DNA of 64,000 bases, taken from Tropicimonas sp033101155. GTDB taxonomy: Bacteria; Pseudomonadota; Alphaproteobacteria; Rhodobacterales; Rhodobacteraceae. Numbering within the stretch: position 1 is the first letter of the stretch; each line of letters opens with the position of its first letter. Below are positions 43,818 through 53,145 of the stretch, piece by piece. A program made the translations under genes and the position numbers. The stretch is from assembly GCF_033101155.1 (NCBI RefSeq), contig NZ_JAWMPX010000024.1, forward strand, positions 1-64,000, read 5' to 3'. The notes beneath the pieces are model-generated. The model saw only the letters and a list, made by a program, of their open reading frames with translations. It ran no database searches and was not told where the DNA came from.

Positions 43818-45817
43818 TGGAGGTGATCGAGACCGTCTGGATTCCGATGCCGGATGGCACCCGGCTGGCCGCCCGACTCTGGCTTCCCGAGGGTGCACGC
43901 TCTGCGCCAGTGCCCTGCATCCTGGAATATATCCCCTATCGCCGCCGTGACCGGACCCGGATGCGCGACGAGAGCATGCATCCGCATTTCGCCGCCCATG
44001 GCTACGGCGCGATCCGCGTGGACCAGCGCGGCGCCGGCGACAGCGACGGCGTGATGCTGGACGAATATGCGGAGATCGAGACCCAGGACGGCGTCGACGT
44101 CATTGCCTGGATCGCCGAGCAGCCCTGGTGCGACGGCAATGTCGGCATGTTCGGCAAATCCTGGGGCGCCTATAACTCCTTTCAGGTCGCCGCCAAGCGG
44201 CCGCCTGCGCTGAAAGCCATCGCGCCGGTCATGGGCACCGATGACCGCTGGCTGGAAGATATCCACTTCTATGGTGGCGCGCTGGCCAGCGACAATTTCT
44301 GGTGGGGCAGCATCATGCAGCTCTTCAACGCCGCCCCGCCGGACCCGGCCATTGTCGGGGAGCGCTGGCGCGAGATGTGGAAGGAGCGGCTGGACTCGAT
44401 GAGCTTCTGGCCCGCGCAATGGCTCGACCACCAGACCAAGGACGAGATGTGGCGGCGCGGCTCGATCTCGCAGAATTACGACGATGTCGAGATCCCGGTC
44501 TATTATTTCGGCGGTTGGTCCGATCTCTATCGCGACACGCCCTTCCGGATCGCCCGAAACCTCAAGGGGCCGGTCAAGGTCATGATGGGCCCCTGGGCGC
44601 ATCTCTATCCGCATGAAGGCGCGCCCGGGCCGCGCGCGGATTTCCTCGGCGAGGTGACGCGCTTCTGGGACCACTGGCTCAAGGGGATCGATACCGGGCT
44701 GATGGAGGAGCCGCCGCTGCGCTTCTACCTCATGGACTCCGCCCCGCCCGTTAGCGATCAGGCCATGCGCGCGGGCGACTGGGTCGGCGAGCCGGGCTGG
44801 CCCTCGCCGAACGTTTCCGAGCAGGCCTTCTGGCTCAATGACGGCACGATGGATGCCGCGCCCCAACCCGGCCCGGTGCTGTCGATCTGCTCTCCGCAAG
44901 GCTTCGGCGCCTCCGGCGGTGACATGTGCTCCTTCGCCATCCCCGGCGACATGCCCGGCGATTGCCGGATCGATGCCGGCGGCGCGCTTTGTTTCCGGAC
45001 CGCGCCTGCCGCCGAGCGGCTCGACATTCTCGGCCAGCCCGCACTCACCCTGCGGCTGGCCGCGGATCGCCCGCAAGGCATCGTTGCGGCTCTGCTGGTC
45101 GACGAGGCGCCGGACGGCGCGCAGACCCTGATCACCCGCGGCTTCGCCAACCTGATGCATCGCAATGGCCCCGGCTCCGCAGACCCGGTTTGCCCGGGCG
45201 AGGAGATGGAGATCACCGTTCCGCTGCATGCCATCGGCTACCGTCTCGCACCGGGACACCGGCTGATGGTGCAGCTTGCCTCCACCTACTGGCCGATCCT
45301 CTGGCCTGCCCCGGAACCGGTGACGCTGACGCTCGCCGCCGGCACGTGCCGCCTCGCCCTGCCCGTGCGCGAGACGGGCAATGAAGTGCCCTGCCCGCCC
45401 GCAGAACCCGCACCGTCGGACCGGAAGCCAGCCTCGATTCAGACCCATGAAGGCAGCATGGAACGGACGGTGTCGCGCGACCTTGTGAGTGGCGAGATCG
45501 TCTCGCGCGTCTTTATCGATGGCGGCGTTTTCGGCCCCGTCGGTCGCTCGCGGCTGCTGGAGACCGGCACGGAGATGGGCGATATCTCGGACCGGATCTA
45601 CAGCATTCACCCCGAGGACCCGCTCTCCGCCCGCGCCAGTATGGTACAGGACTCCCGCTTTCGCCGCGAGGATTGGGACGTCACCATCCGGACCAGTGCC
45701 GAGATGACCGCCAGCGCCACCGAGTTTCACCTGCGCGCCTCGGTCACTTGCCGTGATGGCGAAGAAGAGTTTCACCATGTCGACTGGGATCACGTGATCC
45801 CGCGCAACGGGATGTAA
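43817..45817 (+). CDS. CocE/NonD-family serine hydrolase, first of a pair
   Basis: A 666-residue alpha/beta hydrolase of the peptidase S15/CocE group with no signal peptide, so cytoplasmic. The nucleophile is Ser115 in MFGKSWGAYNS. The likely acid lies in YYFGGWSDLYRDTP and the catalytic His in GPWAHLYPHEG. A jelly-roll XPD domain follows (about residues 350-530), then a further beta domain of about 135 residues ending DWDHVIPRNGM. Family members hydrolyse esters or amides such as cocaine, beta-lactam acyl esters or X-Pro peptides. Coupling to a Dpp-type importer implies that its substrate enters as a peptide-like or acylated compound. Confidence 0.88.
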   Translation: MEVIETVWIPMPDGTRLAARLWLPEGARSAPVPCILEYIPYRRRDRTRMRDESMHPHFAAHGYGAIRVDQRGAGDSDGVMLDEYAEIETQDGVDVIAWIAEQPWCDGNVGMFGKSWGAYNSFQVAAKRPPALKAIAPVMGTDDRWLEDIHFYGGALASDNFWWGSIMQLFNAAPPDPAIVGERWREMWKERLDSMSFWPAQWLDHQTKDEMWRRGSISQNYDDVEIPVYYFGGWSDLYRDTPFRIARNLKGPVKVMMGPWAHLYPHEGAPGPRADFLGEVTRFWDHWLKGIDTGLMEEPPLRFYLMDSAPPVSDQAMRAGDWVGEPGWPSPNVSEQAFWLNDGTMDAAPQPGPVLSICSPQGFGASGGDMCSFAIPGDMPGDCRIDAGGALCFRTAPAAERLDILGQPALTLRLAADRPQGIVAALLVDEAPDGAQTLITRGFANLMHRNGPGSADPVCPGEEMEITVPLHAIGYRLAPGHRLMVQLASTYWPILWPAPEPVTLTLAAGTCRLALPVRETGNEVPCPPAEPAPSDRKPASIQTHEGSMERTVSRDLVSGEIVSRVFIDGGVFGPVGRSRLLETGTEMGDISDRIYSIHPEDPLSARASMVQDSRFRREDWDVTIRTSAEMTASATEFHLRASVTCRDGEEEFHHVDWDHVIPRNGM

Positions 45818-45822
45818 AGCCA

Positions 45823-47844
45823 ATGTCCGAGATCCATGTCCGAACCGATTTTCCCCGCAAGACACGGGAGATCGAGAATTGCTGGATCCCGATGCCGGAC
45901 GGCACAAAGCTCGCCGCGCGGATCTGGCTGCCCGAGGATGCCGAGGCGGACCCGGTGCCCGCCATCCTCGAATACCTGCCCTATCGCAAGCGCGACGGAA
46001 CGGTCGCGCGCGACCAGCTCACCCATCCTTATTTCGCAGGCCACGGCTATGCCGGGGTGCGTGTGGACATGCGCGGGACCGGCGATAGCGAGGGCGTCTG
46101 CCTTGGCGAATATCTCCTGCAGGAGCAGGTGGATTGTCTCGCCGTGATCGACTGGCTCGCCGCGCAGCCCTGGTGCTCGGGCAAGGTCGGCATGATCGGG
46201 ATCAGCTGGGGCGGGTTCAACGGGTTGCAGCTCGCCGCGCGTCGCCCGCCGGCGCTGGCGGCCGTGATCACGCTTTGCTCGACCGATGACCGTTATGCCG
46301 ACGACATCCATTTCATGGGCGGCTGCCTGCTGACGGACAAGCTCGCCTGGGGCGGCACGGCCTTCAACATCGCCAACACTCCGCCCGATCCGGCCATTGT
46401 CGGCCCGCGCTGGCGCGAGATGTGGTTGGAACGGATCGAGCAGAACGGGCTCTGGATGCTGGACTGGTTCCGACACCAACGGCGCGACGATTTCTATGCG
46501 CATGGATCGGTCTGCGAGGATTATTCCGATATCGAGATCCCGATCTATGCGGTGGGCGGCTGGGAGGACGGCTATCCCAACGCCATTTTCCGCCTGCTGG
46601 AGAACCTGCCCGGCCCGCGCAAGGGGCTGGTTGGTCCATGGGGGCATAAATATCCGCATTTCGCCAGGCCCGCGCCGCGGATCGGCTTCCTGCAGGAATG
46701 CTTGCGCTGGTGGGACCAGCATCTGAAAGGGATCGAGACCGGCATCATGGACGAGCCGATGCTGCGCGCCTGGATCAACGAGCCCTTTGCGCCGGATGGC
46801 GACTATTCCGACCGGCAGGGCCGCTGGGTGGCCGAACCCGGCTGGAGCGGTGCGGCGCGGGACAGCCGCATGCTTTACCTCTCCGAGGGGGCCCTAGCGG
46901 ACACCCCCGGCACCGACCCCATTCCCGTCGCTTCACCGGAAACGGCAGGCTGGACCGCCGGCACATGGTGCGGCTATGGCGCCGTGCCCGACCGCGCGCT
47001 GGACCAGACCGGCGAGGCCGGGCTGATGACCGCGTTTGAAACCCCGCCTATGAAAGAGGAAATGGAGCTGCTCGGCTTCCCCGTCTTCGAGGCAGAGATC
47101 ACCAGCGCCACGCCACAGGCCAATCTCGCCGTGACCCTTTCGCTCGTCGCGCCGGACGGACGGGCCACGCTTCTGAGCTACGGCGTGCTCAACCTGAACC
47201 ACCGAAAGAGCCATGCCGCACCGGAACCGATGCCCGCCGGCAACGCCGAGCCCGTGGCGGTCCACCTCAATGTCTGTGGACAGCACATCCCGCGCGGACA
47301 CAGGATCCGCCTCGCCCTCTCCAGCGCCTACTGGCCGGTCATCTGGCCGTCCCGGCAGCCCGCGGATCTGGTGATCCACCCCGGAAGCGCCCGGATCGTG
47401 CTGCCTCTCCGTCCGCCCCGCGCCATGGATGCCGATCTCCTCCCCTTCCAGCCGTCTGAAAGCGCCGAGCCGCTGGTCAGCACAACACATGGCGACGGTT
47501 TCTATCGGCGCGACCGGCATATCGACATGCTTACCGGAATCGAGACCAATGAGCGGGAGAGCGATACCGGACTGGAAACCCATCCGCATACGGGCCTCAC
47601 GCTGCAATCGACCAATACCGACAGTTTCCGCATTCACCCGGACGACCCCAATTCCGCCACCGGCACCAGCCGCTGGCGACAGAGCTACGCCCGTGGCGAC
47701 TGGTTGGCCGAGCTGGAAACGACAGTCACCGTGACGGCCTCTCGGGACGTCTGGCGTATCGAGGCGAACCTGGTGGCACGGGATGCGGAGGGGCTTGTTG
47801 CAGAGCGGAACTGGGCCGAGGACATCCCGCGCGACATGGTCTGA
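45823..47844 (+). CDS. CocE/NonD-family serine hydrolase, second of a pair
   Basis: A 673-residue paralogue of the preceding protein with the same plan. Ser128 lies in MIGISWGGFNG, the acid region in IYAVGGWEDGYPN, and His in GPWGHKYPHFA. Then come the XPD-like sheet domain and the extra C-terminal domain ending NWAEDIPRDMV. It starts 5 bp after the first hydrolase stop. The conserved domain layout shows tandem duplication, and the sequences have clearly diverged, for example around the nucleophile, which suggests different substrates or consecutive cleavages. It is the last gene of the operon. Confidence 0.88.
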   Translation: MSEIHVRTDFPRKTREIENCWIPMPDGTKLAARIWLPEDAEADPVPAILEYLPYRKRDGTVARDQLTHPYFAGHGYAGVRVDMRGTGDSEGVCLGEYLLQEQVDCLAVIDWLAAQPWCSGKVGMIGISWGGFNGLQLAARRPPALAAVITLCSTDDRYADDIHFMGGCLLTDKLAWGGTAFNIANTPPDPAIVGPRWREMWLERIEQNGLWMLDWFRHQRRDDFYAHGSVCEDYSDIEIPIYAVGGWEDGYPNAIFRLLENLPGPRKGLVGPWGHKYPHFARPAPRIGFLQECLRWWDQHLKGIETGIMDEPMLRAWINEPFAPDGDYSDRQGRWVAEPGWSGAARDSRMLYLSEGALADTPGTDPIPVASPETAGWTAGTWCGYGAVPDRALDQTGEAGLMTAFETPPMKEEMELLGFPVFEAEITSATPQANLAVTLSLVAPDGRATLLSYGVLNLNHRKSHAAPEPMPAGNAEPVAVHLNVCGQHIPRGHRIRLALSSAYWPVIWPSRQPADLVIHPGSARIVLPLRPPRAMDADLLPFQPSESAEPLVSTTHGDGFYRRDRHIDMLTGIETNERESDTGLETHPHTGLTLQSTNTDSFRIHPDDPNSATGTSRWRQSYARGDWLAELETTVTVTASRDVWRIEANLVARDAEGLVAERNWAEDIPRDMV

Positions 47845-48382
47845 GGCGAAGCGGCATCGCGAGCGGTGTTCGCGCGAGCCGCGCATCTGTCAGCCACCGG
47901 TCCAGGAGTCGCATGAATTCGGGTCGGTTCTTCGAGCGATGAGGGGCGAGACAGGCCGGTTCCGGACGCCCAACCGCTCCTGAGGGATGCTTCAACCGTG
48001 ACCGAACTCTCCCTTTTTGCGTCGGAGGCGCTTTTGAAGCAATGTCCAGTTCCGGGATTGCCTTTGGTCTGATCCGACCCTGTCCGAAGGCGCTTCAGAA
48101 TATCATGGCGCCCCAACTGCTTGATTGCCCAAGGCGTACATTCGGGCTTTCGCGCGTGATTTGCACGCTATGGACATGGCAATGCTTTCGCCATAAATTA
48201 CTAAAATTATTTAACAATCCGAATTTCCTGCGTAAGCTTGCTTCAGTGATTCTGCAAAACGGTGCGCAATACTCGTTGTATGCCCTCACTGTGCTACTTT
48301 GCCATTCTATCGCGCGGAGGAAACCAACCGCCCGCCCCCTTTTACGAGCATAAACAGCATCTCCCCCAGGAGAACCGAAAGC
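47845..48382. other. Intergenic stretch carrying a guaB tail relic
   Basis: Left of 48120 no gene is recognisable. A relic of the IMP dehydrogenase C-terminus lies on the minus strand at about 48136-48190. From 48190 to 48382 the sequence is AT-rich, with a plausible promoter and the AGGAG site of the exported protein gene. Confidence 0.45.
48136..48190 (-). pseudogene. guaB: C-terminal relic of IMP dehydrogenase (copy 1)
   Basis: Read on the minus strand the codons give HCHVHSVQITRESPNVRLGQ, which matches the end of GuaB (SHVHDV-(V/I)T-ESPNYRLG) but runs past the normal stop. The 41 bp at 48140-48180 match the second relic at 49106-49146 at about 34 positions, in the same orientation. Nothing of the upstream gene is present, so it is a fragment, possibly an att-like duplication. 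Confidence 0.55.
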
Positions 48383-48979
48383 ATGAGAAACACTCTGTTT
48401 TGCACTCTTGCCTGCTTCCTCGCAACTCCTGCAGCCGCACAAGAACCGTCTCTTTCAGACGCGTTCACTGAAGCAACGATCTTGCCGGCGCATGGCAAAA
48501 CAAAAATCTCCTACGACGTGGATGATTGCGAATTTCAAAAAGTGGTCACCAACGTTGGATATTGTGCCGCACGGGATCAGGGCGAAGGCGACCGAGTCAT
48601 TCGCACATCCATCGACCTGTCAGAGGTCGAACGGCTCGAAGTCGACGAGGTCGACGGCGACATGATGTTCGCGTTCTGGCTGGACTACGACGCCCCGGGA
48701 ACATGGTTTTTTCTTAAGACCTTCGGTCGCCAGAACAAGTTCGAGCGGTTCGTGGCCGAGAATGGCGCCGCGCTTGAAGCCGCGGAATTCAGGAGTTTCA
48801 GGTCCTTTTCCACCTGCACTGGCGGCCAAAACCATGAAGCAAACACACAGTCCATTAGGCTCTTCACGAGCCGAGAGCCCGAAAACTGGCGCAGCCTCAT
48901 CGAGCGAGTAGCGGATTGCCGGGACGGCCAGACCTTTGAATTTGAAGACAACCGAAAAGCAGGGATATCAGACAACTGA
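48383..48979 (+). CDS. Exported protein of unknown function
   Basis: A 198-residue protein with a signal peptide, MRNTLFCTLACFLATPAAAQ. The mature part has five Cys (DDCEF, VGYCAARD, STCTGGQ, ADCRDGQ among them) suited to disulphides in the periplasm, and acidic surface stretches. I recognise no family. AGGAG lies 10 nt before the ATG. Base composition is lower in GC than the flanking catabolic genes. It sits between two guaB tail relics, so it may be cargo of a former mobile element. Confidence 0.6.
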   Translation: MRNTLFCTLACFLATPAAAQEPSLSDAFTEATILPAHGKTKISYDVDDCEFQKVVTNVGYCAARDQGEGDRVIRTSIDLSEVERLEVDEVDGDMMFAFWLDYDAPGTWFFLKTFGRQNKFERFVAENGAALEAAEFRSFRSFSTCTGGQNHEANTQSIRLFTSREPENWRSLIERVADCRDGQTFEFEDNRKAGISDN

Positions 48980-49090
48980 CATCCCCACGCAATCCATCAA
49001 CCCTGCGTGAAGAAGGCCGTTGCAACCGACTTTCTCCACAAAAAGGATATGCATGTCGCGAGGGTGGAACGACCACACCCATCAACCCAT

Positions 49091-49171
49091 TCACCCCAAA
49101 CGATAATTCGGGCTCTCGCGGGTAACTTGGACATCATGGACATGGCTGTCTTTGATACTGATGCGCCATGT
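49091..49171 (-). pseudogene. guaB: C-terminal relic of IMP dehydrogenase (copy 2)
   Basis: On the minus strand the frame gives TWRISIKDSHVHDVQVTRES then PNYRLG and a TGA at 49093-49091. The end of GuaB in many bacteria reads ...SHVHDV-IT-ESPNYRLG, so the final residues and the stop are preserved. The glycine-rich loop just before them looks shortened, and the rest of the roughly 480-residue enzyme is missing. Direct-repeat partner of the relic at 48136. Confidence 0.65.
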
Positions 49172-49212
49172 TTTATTGAAGAATGCTGGAAGCATGCATC
49201 TGCCCACATCAG

Positions 49213-49482
49213 TGACTTCACTTCAAACCGGGGTCGAACGAGGTTTTTCTGGATCTGGCGCCACCATTCCTCCTCCAGACTGTCACCGCTCCGGCGGACT
49301 GGAGCCAGTTTTCTCTTCTTGTATGTCTCAGTTGTCGGAGAGCCATCTTCGAACAGTCGGCGGCGGGTTCTGCCGTTGATCTCGAAGTGCCCCATGACTG
49401 CGGAGATGTCGCCGTCAGATGCATACTCGTCGGGGAAATCCCCGAACGTTCGTCGGATGCCATACCGGTTCACGGCACCGTC
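49213..49482 (-). pseudogene. Probable C-terminal relic of a tyrosine recombinase (integrase)
   Basis: A minus-strand frame (open from 49689 to 48997) contains GAVNRYGIRRTFGDFPDEYA, then DISAVMGHF, an arginine cluster and SPTTETYKKRKLAPV. The order R-R-T-F, ..MGH.., ..T-Y resembles the catalytic half of phage-type integrases. The Arg of box I is not identifiable, the Tyr spacing is longer than usual, and the sequence on both sides looks non-coding. The fragment lies immediately next to the guaB tail with its C-terminus facing it, the usual geometry of an integrase beside its attachment site. Confidence 0.4.
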
Positions 49483-49770
49483 TTTTGTTCTCTCCAAGGC
49501 TCTTCGCTTTGCCTGATCCTTTGGCCTGACCTCCACCCCACGCGCACAACCAGGCGCTGGACATTCTGTGTCCAGTTCCGAGCCGACTCCGCAAGCGGCT
49601 CGCCTGTGGCTCTGATTGGAGATCCTTTCGGGTTGCCTGAGCTGAGACGTTTCAGGACTGACCCCTTGGGCCCAGTGATGCACTAACACTCAAACCGCAC
49701 CCGTCCGATCGGGTTCCCCAAACTGGCCCGAAATCTCGCCACCACCTCTCCTCCCTTCCGTAGGAATTGA

Positions 49771-50658
49771 TTACTCCATCAATTCGAAATACCGTTCATT
49801 CTGTCTGAGACGCCTGACATCAGCGCGAAGTCGGTAGGACGAAGGGCTTGCGCCAATGAAACGCTTGAACATTCGAGAAAAGTAATACGGATCTCTATAG
49901 CCAAGGTCCGCTGCGGTCTCCTGAACGGTCCGTCCCAAGGCAAGGTAGTGGATCGCGCGCTCCATCTTCTTCAACTCGACGAATTTCTGCGGAGTGAATC
50001 CGAACCGCTCCCGGAAGGCACGGCGGAAGTACTCGGGATTGTAGGGCACCCGGGCATTGGCCTCCTGAATTGCCTGGGCGTTCATCGGGTCTGCCGAAAT
50101 TCGTGCCGCCAGGAGCATGATGTGCAACGAGAGAGCGTCCCGGTTCTCCACAGATGCCATGGCGCTCTGGCGCCAACCCAGGAAGGCATCCCCGATGAAG
50201 GATGTGAGAATGACCATAAAGGCATGGTGCTGTGCGAGAGTGGTCGAGGTCGCGGGGGCGGTGTCATTGTAATGCTGCACGAGCGGCTCAAGATAGTGCC
50301 AATCTGACAGGCGCGCCGTGTGGCGGAGATCCATTTGCGAGATCAGGTCGGCGCTGCCGAACAGCTTCAGGGTGAAGTGTTGGGCAATTCCCGTGTAGCG
50401 ACTGTCGGATATGCGGCGTCCCCTGAACCGGGCCTCGGCCGGAATGAGCATTGCCTCGCCCGGGCCGATCTCGACCGAATCGTCGTCGATCTCGTAAGCG
50501 GCGTTGCCTGTCAGGCAAACGACGAGGTCATGAACTTCGTTGGATTTGTCGACCCGCCAAGCTGCACCGTGGTGCATCTTGATCGTTGATCGCGTCAGGT
50601 GAACGCTCAACGCGTCGGGAGGAATCCCGGATAGAATGCCATGTTCGCTTTTATCCAT
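49771..50658 (-). CDS. AraC-family regulator
   Basis: A 295-residue regulator with an N-terminal cupin-like sensing domain (HGAAWRVDKSNEVHDLVVCL, IGPGEAMLIPAEARFRGRRI) and a C-terminal double helix-turn-helix. The first reads YNPEYFRRAFRERFGFTPQK; the second, better conserved, reads VQETAADLGYRDPYYFSRMF followed by KRFIGASPSSYR. It is divergent from the GH4 gene and is the natural candidate activator of the 50.8-59.1 kb operon. Ligand presumably a galacturonide-type sugar, inferred from context. Confidence 0.9.
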   Translation of the reverse strand: MDKSEHGILSGIPPDALSVHLTRSTIKMHHGAAWRVDKSNEVHDLVVCLTGNAAYEIDDDSVEIGPGEAMLIPAEARFRGRRISDSRYTGIAQHFTLKLFGSADLISQMDLRHTARLSDWHYLEPLVQHYNDTAPATSTTLAQHHAFMVILTSFIGDAFLGWRQSAMASVENRDALSLHIMLLAARISADPMNAQAIQEANARVPYNPEYFRRAFRERFGFTPQKFVELKKMERAIHYLALGRTVQETAADLGYRDPYYFSRMFKRFIGASPSSYRLRADVRRLRQNERYFELME

Positions 50659-50831
50659 TCTTTTGTGCAGGTCCGTTCATTCTCACCAATGTTCTTGCCG
50701 GACATACTGACATTACAGGACTGGAGTGGGCAATGCCCCTCCTACAGACGCTGTTTTTGGGAGGAAACTGCGCCAATCTCGAGGAACACTCAGGGATTCT
50801 GCCGGATGGTTGGTGGCGACGCGGGAAAAAC

Positions 50832-52256
50832 ATGCACGTTTCTGGACTTGACAATAAATCGACATCTCCCGCGCCTCGAGCGGATCTCACGATTGCCTAT
50901 GTCGGTGGCGGCTCTCTGAACTGGGCGCCAACGCTCATGGCGGACCTGGCGGCCCATGGGGGCTTGTCTGGCGAAGTTCGGCTATACGACATCGACATAC
51001 CGGCCGCAGAGCGCAATGCCCGCCTCGGAAACCGTTTTGCCACCGAGACGGGTGCGACGATGGCCTACCGGGCCGAACCGGATCTTCGCCTGGCGCTCAA
51101 AGGCGCCGATGTCGTTGTCATTTCCATCCTGCCCGGACCCTTCGAAGCGATGTCCGCCGACATCGACATCCCGCGGCGTCATGGCATCATTCAGTCGGTC
51201 GGTGACACGGTCGGCCCGGGCGGGTTTGTGCGGGCGTTGCGCGCCATTCCCATGGTGGCCGAGATCGCTGCGGCAATTGGCGAGCACGCGCCCGATGCCT
51301 TCGTCTGCAATCTGACCAATCCGATGTCGGCGCTGACCGGAACCCTTTACGCCGTGCATCCGGGCATTCGCGCCTGGGGGGAATGCCACGAAGTCACGAA
51401 GCTTCGCGCGATTGCCGCTTGGCTTGGAAACCGGCGACATCCGGGCGCTGGCTACACATACCGGGATGTTCAGGTGAACGTACTCGGGATCAACCACTTC
51501 ACCTTTGTTGACGCAATCAGCCTGCATGGTACGGATCTCCTTCCCGATTACAGGGAGATGGCCACAACTCACATGCTTGCCGGTTGGCGCGACACCCCGA
51601 TAGACCCTGCCGACGAGAAGCAGCGGCTATTCGAGGATTTCAACCGGGTGAAGTTCGACCTCCTGCGGCACTTTGGAGTTGCTGCGGCCGCTGGGGACAG
51701 GCACCTGGCCGAGTTCCTGCCGCAGGAGGTCTACCTTACAACATCAGACCAGTGGGGCTTTGAGCTGACACCGGTCGATTTTCGCATTCGGGAGAAGGCG
51801 CAGCGGGAGATCCTTCTGGCCGATTGGGCCAGTGGCAAGGGCACCCTGCCCCAAATCACTCGTTCCAGCGAGGCGCTGATTGATCAGATCGAGGGGCTGA
51901 TGACCGGGAAACCGCATGTCAGCAATGCCAACCTGCCGAACCACGGTCAACTTGCCGGCCTTCCACTCGGGACGATTGTCGAGACGAATGCGTTGTTCTC
52001 CGGTCTCGGAATCCAACCCATCCATTCCGGCCGCCTTCCGGAGGCTCTGACACGCATCACTGCCGATCATGCCCTCCGGCAAACTGCATTGGTCGAGGCG
52101 GTTCTTGGCGACCAGACAGATGCGCTGTTCCCGCTTTTTGCCTCCGAACCCGCACTTCGCGCCTTGGGCGAGGACGCGAAACACGCGATGTTCAAGGACA
52201 TGCTGAGCGCAACCGCGCGTTGGCTTCCCGAAACCCTGAAAGCGGAGGCTGCCTGA
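50832..52256 (+). CDS. GH4 glycosidase, probable alpha-galacturonidase
   Basis: A 474-residue NAD- and metal-dependent glycoside hydrolase of family 4. The dinucleotide motif is VGGGSLNW at residues 24-31, followed by VVVISILPGPFEAM, CNLTNPMSALTG (159-170), the metal-site GECHEV (Cys185, His186) and GINHF (219-223). GH4 enzymes cleave by oxidation-elimination-reduction. The lack of a phosphosugar-binding signature, and pectin-type neighbours, favour alpha-galacturonidase (LplD-like) over 6-phospho-glucosidase. It acts in the cytoplasm and opens the operon. Confidence 0.85.
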   Translation: MHVSGLDNKSTSPAPRADLTIAYVGGGSLNWAPTLMADLAAHGGLSGEVRLYDIDIPAAERNARLGNRFATETGATMAYRAEPDLRLALKGADVVVISILPGPFEAMSADIDIPRRHGIIQSVGDTVGPGGFVRALRAIPMVAEIAAAIGEHAPDAFVCNLTNPMSALTGTLYAVHPGIRAWGECHEVTKLRAIAAWLGNRRHPGAGYTYRDVQVNVLGINHFTFVDAISLHGTDLLPDYREMATTHMLAGWRDTPIDPADEKQRLFEDFNRVKFDLLRHFGVAAAAGDRHLAEFLPQEVYLTTSDQWGFELTPVDFRIREKAQREILLADWASGKGTLPQITRSSEALIDQIEGLMTGKPHVSNANLPNHGQLAGLPLGTIVETNALFSGLGIQPIHSGRLPEALTRITADHALRQTALVEAVLGDQTDALFPLFASEPALRALGEDAKHAMFKDMLSATARWLPETLKAEAA

Positions 52257-52257
52257 T

Positions 52258-53142
52258 ATGGGGGGAGAAAGCCGGTTCATGGGTCTGGCCTATGTGATGC
52301 CCTACATCGTGGGGCTGCTCATCTTCACGGCCTTCCCGTTTCTCTATTCCTTCTACCTGAGTTTCACCGACTACTCGCTGATGTCCGAACCCACATGGGT
52401 CGGCACCAAGAACTACGAAAAGCTCTTCACCCGGGATCGCACCTTCGACAAGTCGCTCAAGGTCACGCTGATCTACGTCTTTTCCACCGTACCTCTGAAG
52501 CTCGCCTTCGCACTCTTCATCGCGGTGATCCTCAACTACCGGCTGAAGTTCATCAACTTCTTCCGCACCGCTTACTACGTGCCCTCCATCCTCGGCGGTT
52601 CTATCGCCATCGCGGTGCTCTGGCGCTACATCTTCGCCGATACCGGCCTCGTCAACATGGCGCTGGCCGTCTTCGGCATCGAAGCGATCAACTGGTTCGG
52701 CGATCCGACAAACGCGCTTTTTACCATCACGCTGCTGCGCTGCTGGCAGTTCGGCTCAGCGATGGTGATCTTCCTTGCCGCGCTCCAGAGCATCGACAAA
52801 TCCCTCTACGAGGCAGCTTGGATCGACGGGGCGGGCCAGTGGCAGGTCTTCCGCCACATCACCCTGCCGCTGATCACGCCGGTGATCTTCTTCAATCTGA
52901 TCATGCAGACCGTGCAGGCGTTTCAGGAGTTCAACGGACCCTACATCATAACCGAGGGCGGGCCGCTCAAATCAACTTACCTGCTACCGCTCTATATCTA
53001 CGACAAGGCGTTCCGAAACTTCGACATGGGCTATGCCTCGGCCATTGCCTGGGTGCTCTTTGCCATCGTCATGGTGCTGACACTCATCGCCTTCTGGTCG
53101 TCGAAGAAGTGGGTCTACTACGCCGGCGACAAGAGGAGCTGA
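52258..53142 (+). CDS. CUT1 sugar ABC transporter permease (UgpA/MalF-like)
   Basis: A 294-residue membrane protein with about six hydrophobic segments. It has AYVMPYIVGLLIFTAFPFLY, the SFYLSFTDYSLMSEPTWVG loop and the coupling motif KSLYEAAWIDGAGQWQVFRH, which docks to the ATPase (EAA loop). It begins 1 bp after the GH4 stop and pairs with the next permease to import short oligosaccharides. The neighbours point to galacturonate-containing oligomers. Confidence 0.92.
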   Translation: MGGESRFMGLAYVMPYIVGLLIFTAFPFLYSFYLSFTDYSLMSEPTWVGTKNYEKLFTRDRTFDKSLKVTLIYVFSTVPLKLAFALFIAVILNYRLKFINFFRTAYYVPSILGGSIAIAVLWRYIFADTGLVNMALAVFGIEAINWFGDPTNALFTITLLRCWQFGSAMVIFLAALQSIDKSLYEAAWIDGAGQWQVFRHITLPLITPVIFFNLIMQTVQAFQEFNGPYIITEGGPLKSTYLLPLYIYDKAFRNFDMGYASAIAWVLFAIVMVLTLIAFWSSKKWVYYAGDKRS

Positions 53143-53145
53143 ACG

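Noticed and set aside
45823..47844. Second CocE gene as a recent duplication or assembly artefact
   Set aside because: It has diverged throughout from the first copy and keeps its own complete catalytic set.
48997..49689. A 230-codon minus-strand frame as an intact gene
   Set aside because: Only the middle resembles an integrase; the end runs across the guaB relic in a different frame, so the frame is open by chance.
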